A DNA stretch of 5,071 nucleotides from Actinomycetota bacterium (GTDB taxonomy: Bacteria > Actinomycetota > Actinomycetes > Streptosporangiales > Streptosporangiaceae), in the NCBI GenBank assembly GCA_003242605.1, contig QGUZ01000343.1, forward strand, positions 1 to 5,071. The letters run 5' to 3'. Each line of letters begins with the position of its first letter. Position 1 is the stretch's first letter. Below the pieces are notes generated by a model. It searched no databases. It saw only the letters and a list, made by a program, of their open reading frames with translations, and had not been told where the DNA came from. Of the stretch, positions 4,941-5,071 are shown in pieces. A program made the translations under genes and the position numbers.

Positions 4941-4967
4941 GCGAGAGCAAGCGAGGTAGGAAGTAGC

Positions 4968-5071
4968 GTGCCAGCCAAGGACGGGAAGGCCGACGGAACC
5001 CGGCTGGTGATCGTCGAGTCGCCCGCTAAGGCGAAGACGATCGCCGGTTACCTCGGGCGCGGCTACATCGT
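4968..5071 (+). CDS. topA: DNA topoisomerase I, N-terminal fragment (runs off the window)
   Basis: The visible 34 codons begin (M)PAKDGKADGTRLVIVESPAKAKTIAGYLG. The VIVESPAKAKTI block is the hallmark of the N-terminal Toprim domain of bacterial type IA topoisomerases, with the acidic E of VES as a Mg2+/catalytic-site residue. The enzyme relaxes negatively supercoiled DNA in the cytoplasm and is normally essential in actinomycetes. The GTG start is preceded by GAGGTAGGAAG (4953-4963), and the short polar lead before the Toprim strand is usual in actinobacterial TopA. The gene is cut by the window end, not damaged. It diverges from the DUF5703 gene across 211 bp that contain two dyads and a G-run cluster, and presumably its promoter, though I find no confident -35/-10 pair. 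Confidence 0.95.
   Translation, partial: MPAKDGKADGTRLVIVESPAKAKTIAGYLGRGYI

Noticed and set aside
4840..4967. Possible riboswitch in the topA leader (GGGTAACCC and GGAACCCT elements).
   Set aside because: I could not match the conserved core of any riboswitch class I know; only simple dyads and G-runs are supported.

Overview
The window is a high-GC stretch with strong purine-rich ribosome binding sites, GTG starts and G/C-ending codons. It carries a chaplin-type gene. Together these point to a filamentous, sporulating actinomycete. A member of the Streptosporangiales fits better than Streptomyces because of the multi-repeat chaplin, but this placement is inference.

Layout: (1) 48-1349 (+), a complete M20-family zinc peptidase/deacylase with all metal and catalytic residues visible. 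(2) 1350-1493, an intergenic region with a plausible sigma-70-type promoter, a tandem 10-bp repeat and a leader hairpin. (3) 1494-2084 (+), an unrecognised 196-aa exported or membrane-anchored protein. (4) 2085-2308, a structured leader with a perfect 10-bp inverted repeat. (5) 2309-4204 (+), the centrepiece: a 631-aa chaplin-like surface protein with a signal peptide, one cysteine-free and seven two-cysteine chaplin repeats, a Pro-rich stalk and a C-terminal membrane anchor without an LPXTG/LAXTG motif. (6) 4205-4570, a non-coding stretch between convergent genes with two hairpins, one a very strong two-way terminator candidate, and a promoter-like element. (7) 4571-4756 (-), a 61-aa DUF5703-type protein. 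(8) 4757-4967, a divergent regulatory region rich in dyads and G-runs. (9) 4968 to the window end (+), the first 34 codons of DNA topoisomerase I (topA).

The probable functional unit is the exported small protein plus the multi-chaplin. Both are extracytoplasmic, lie in the same direction and are 224 bp apart. They probably contribute to the hydrophobic surface layer of aerial hyphae or spores. The M20 enzyme, the DUF5703 gene and topA look like chromosomal neighbours with housekeeping or unknown roles. I see no tRNA, rRNA, CRISPR array, insertion sequence or phage gene.
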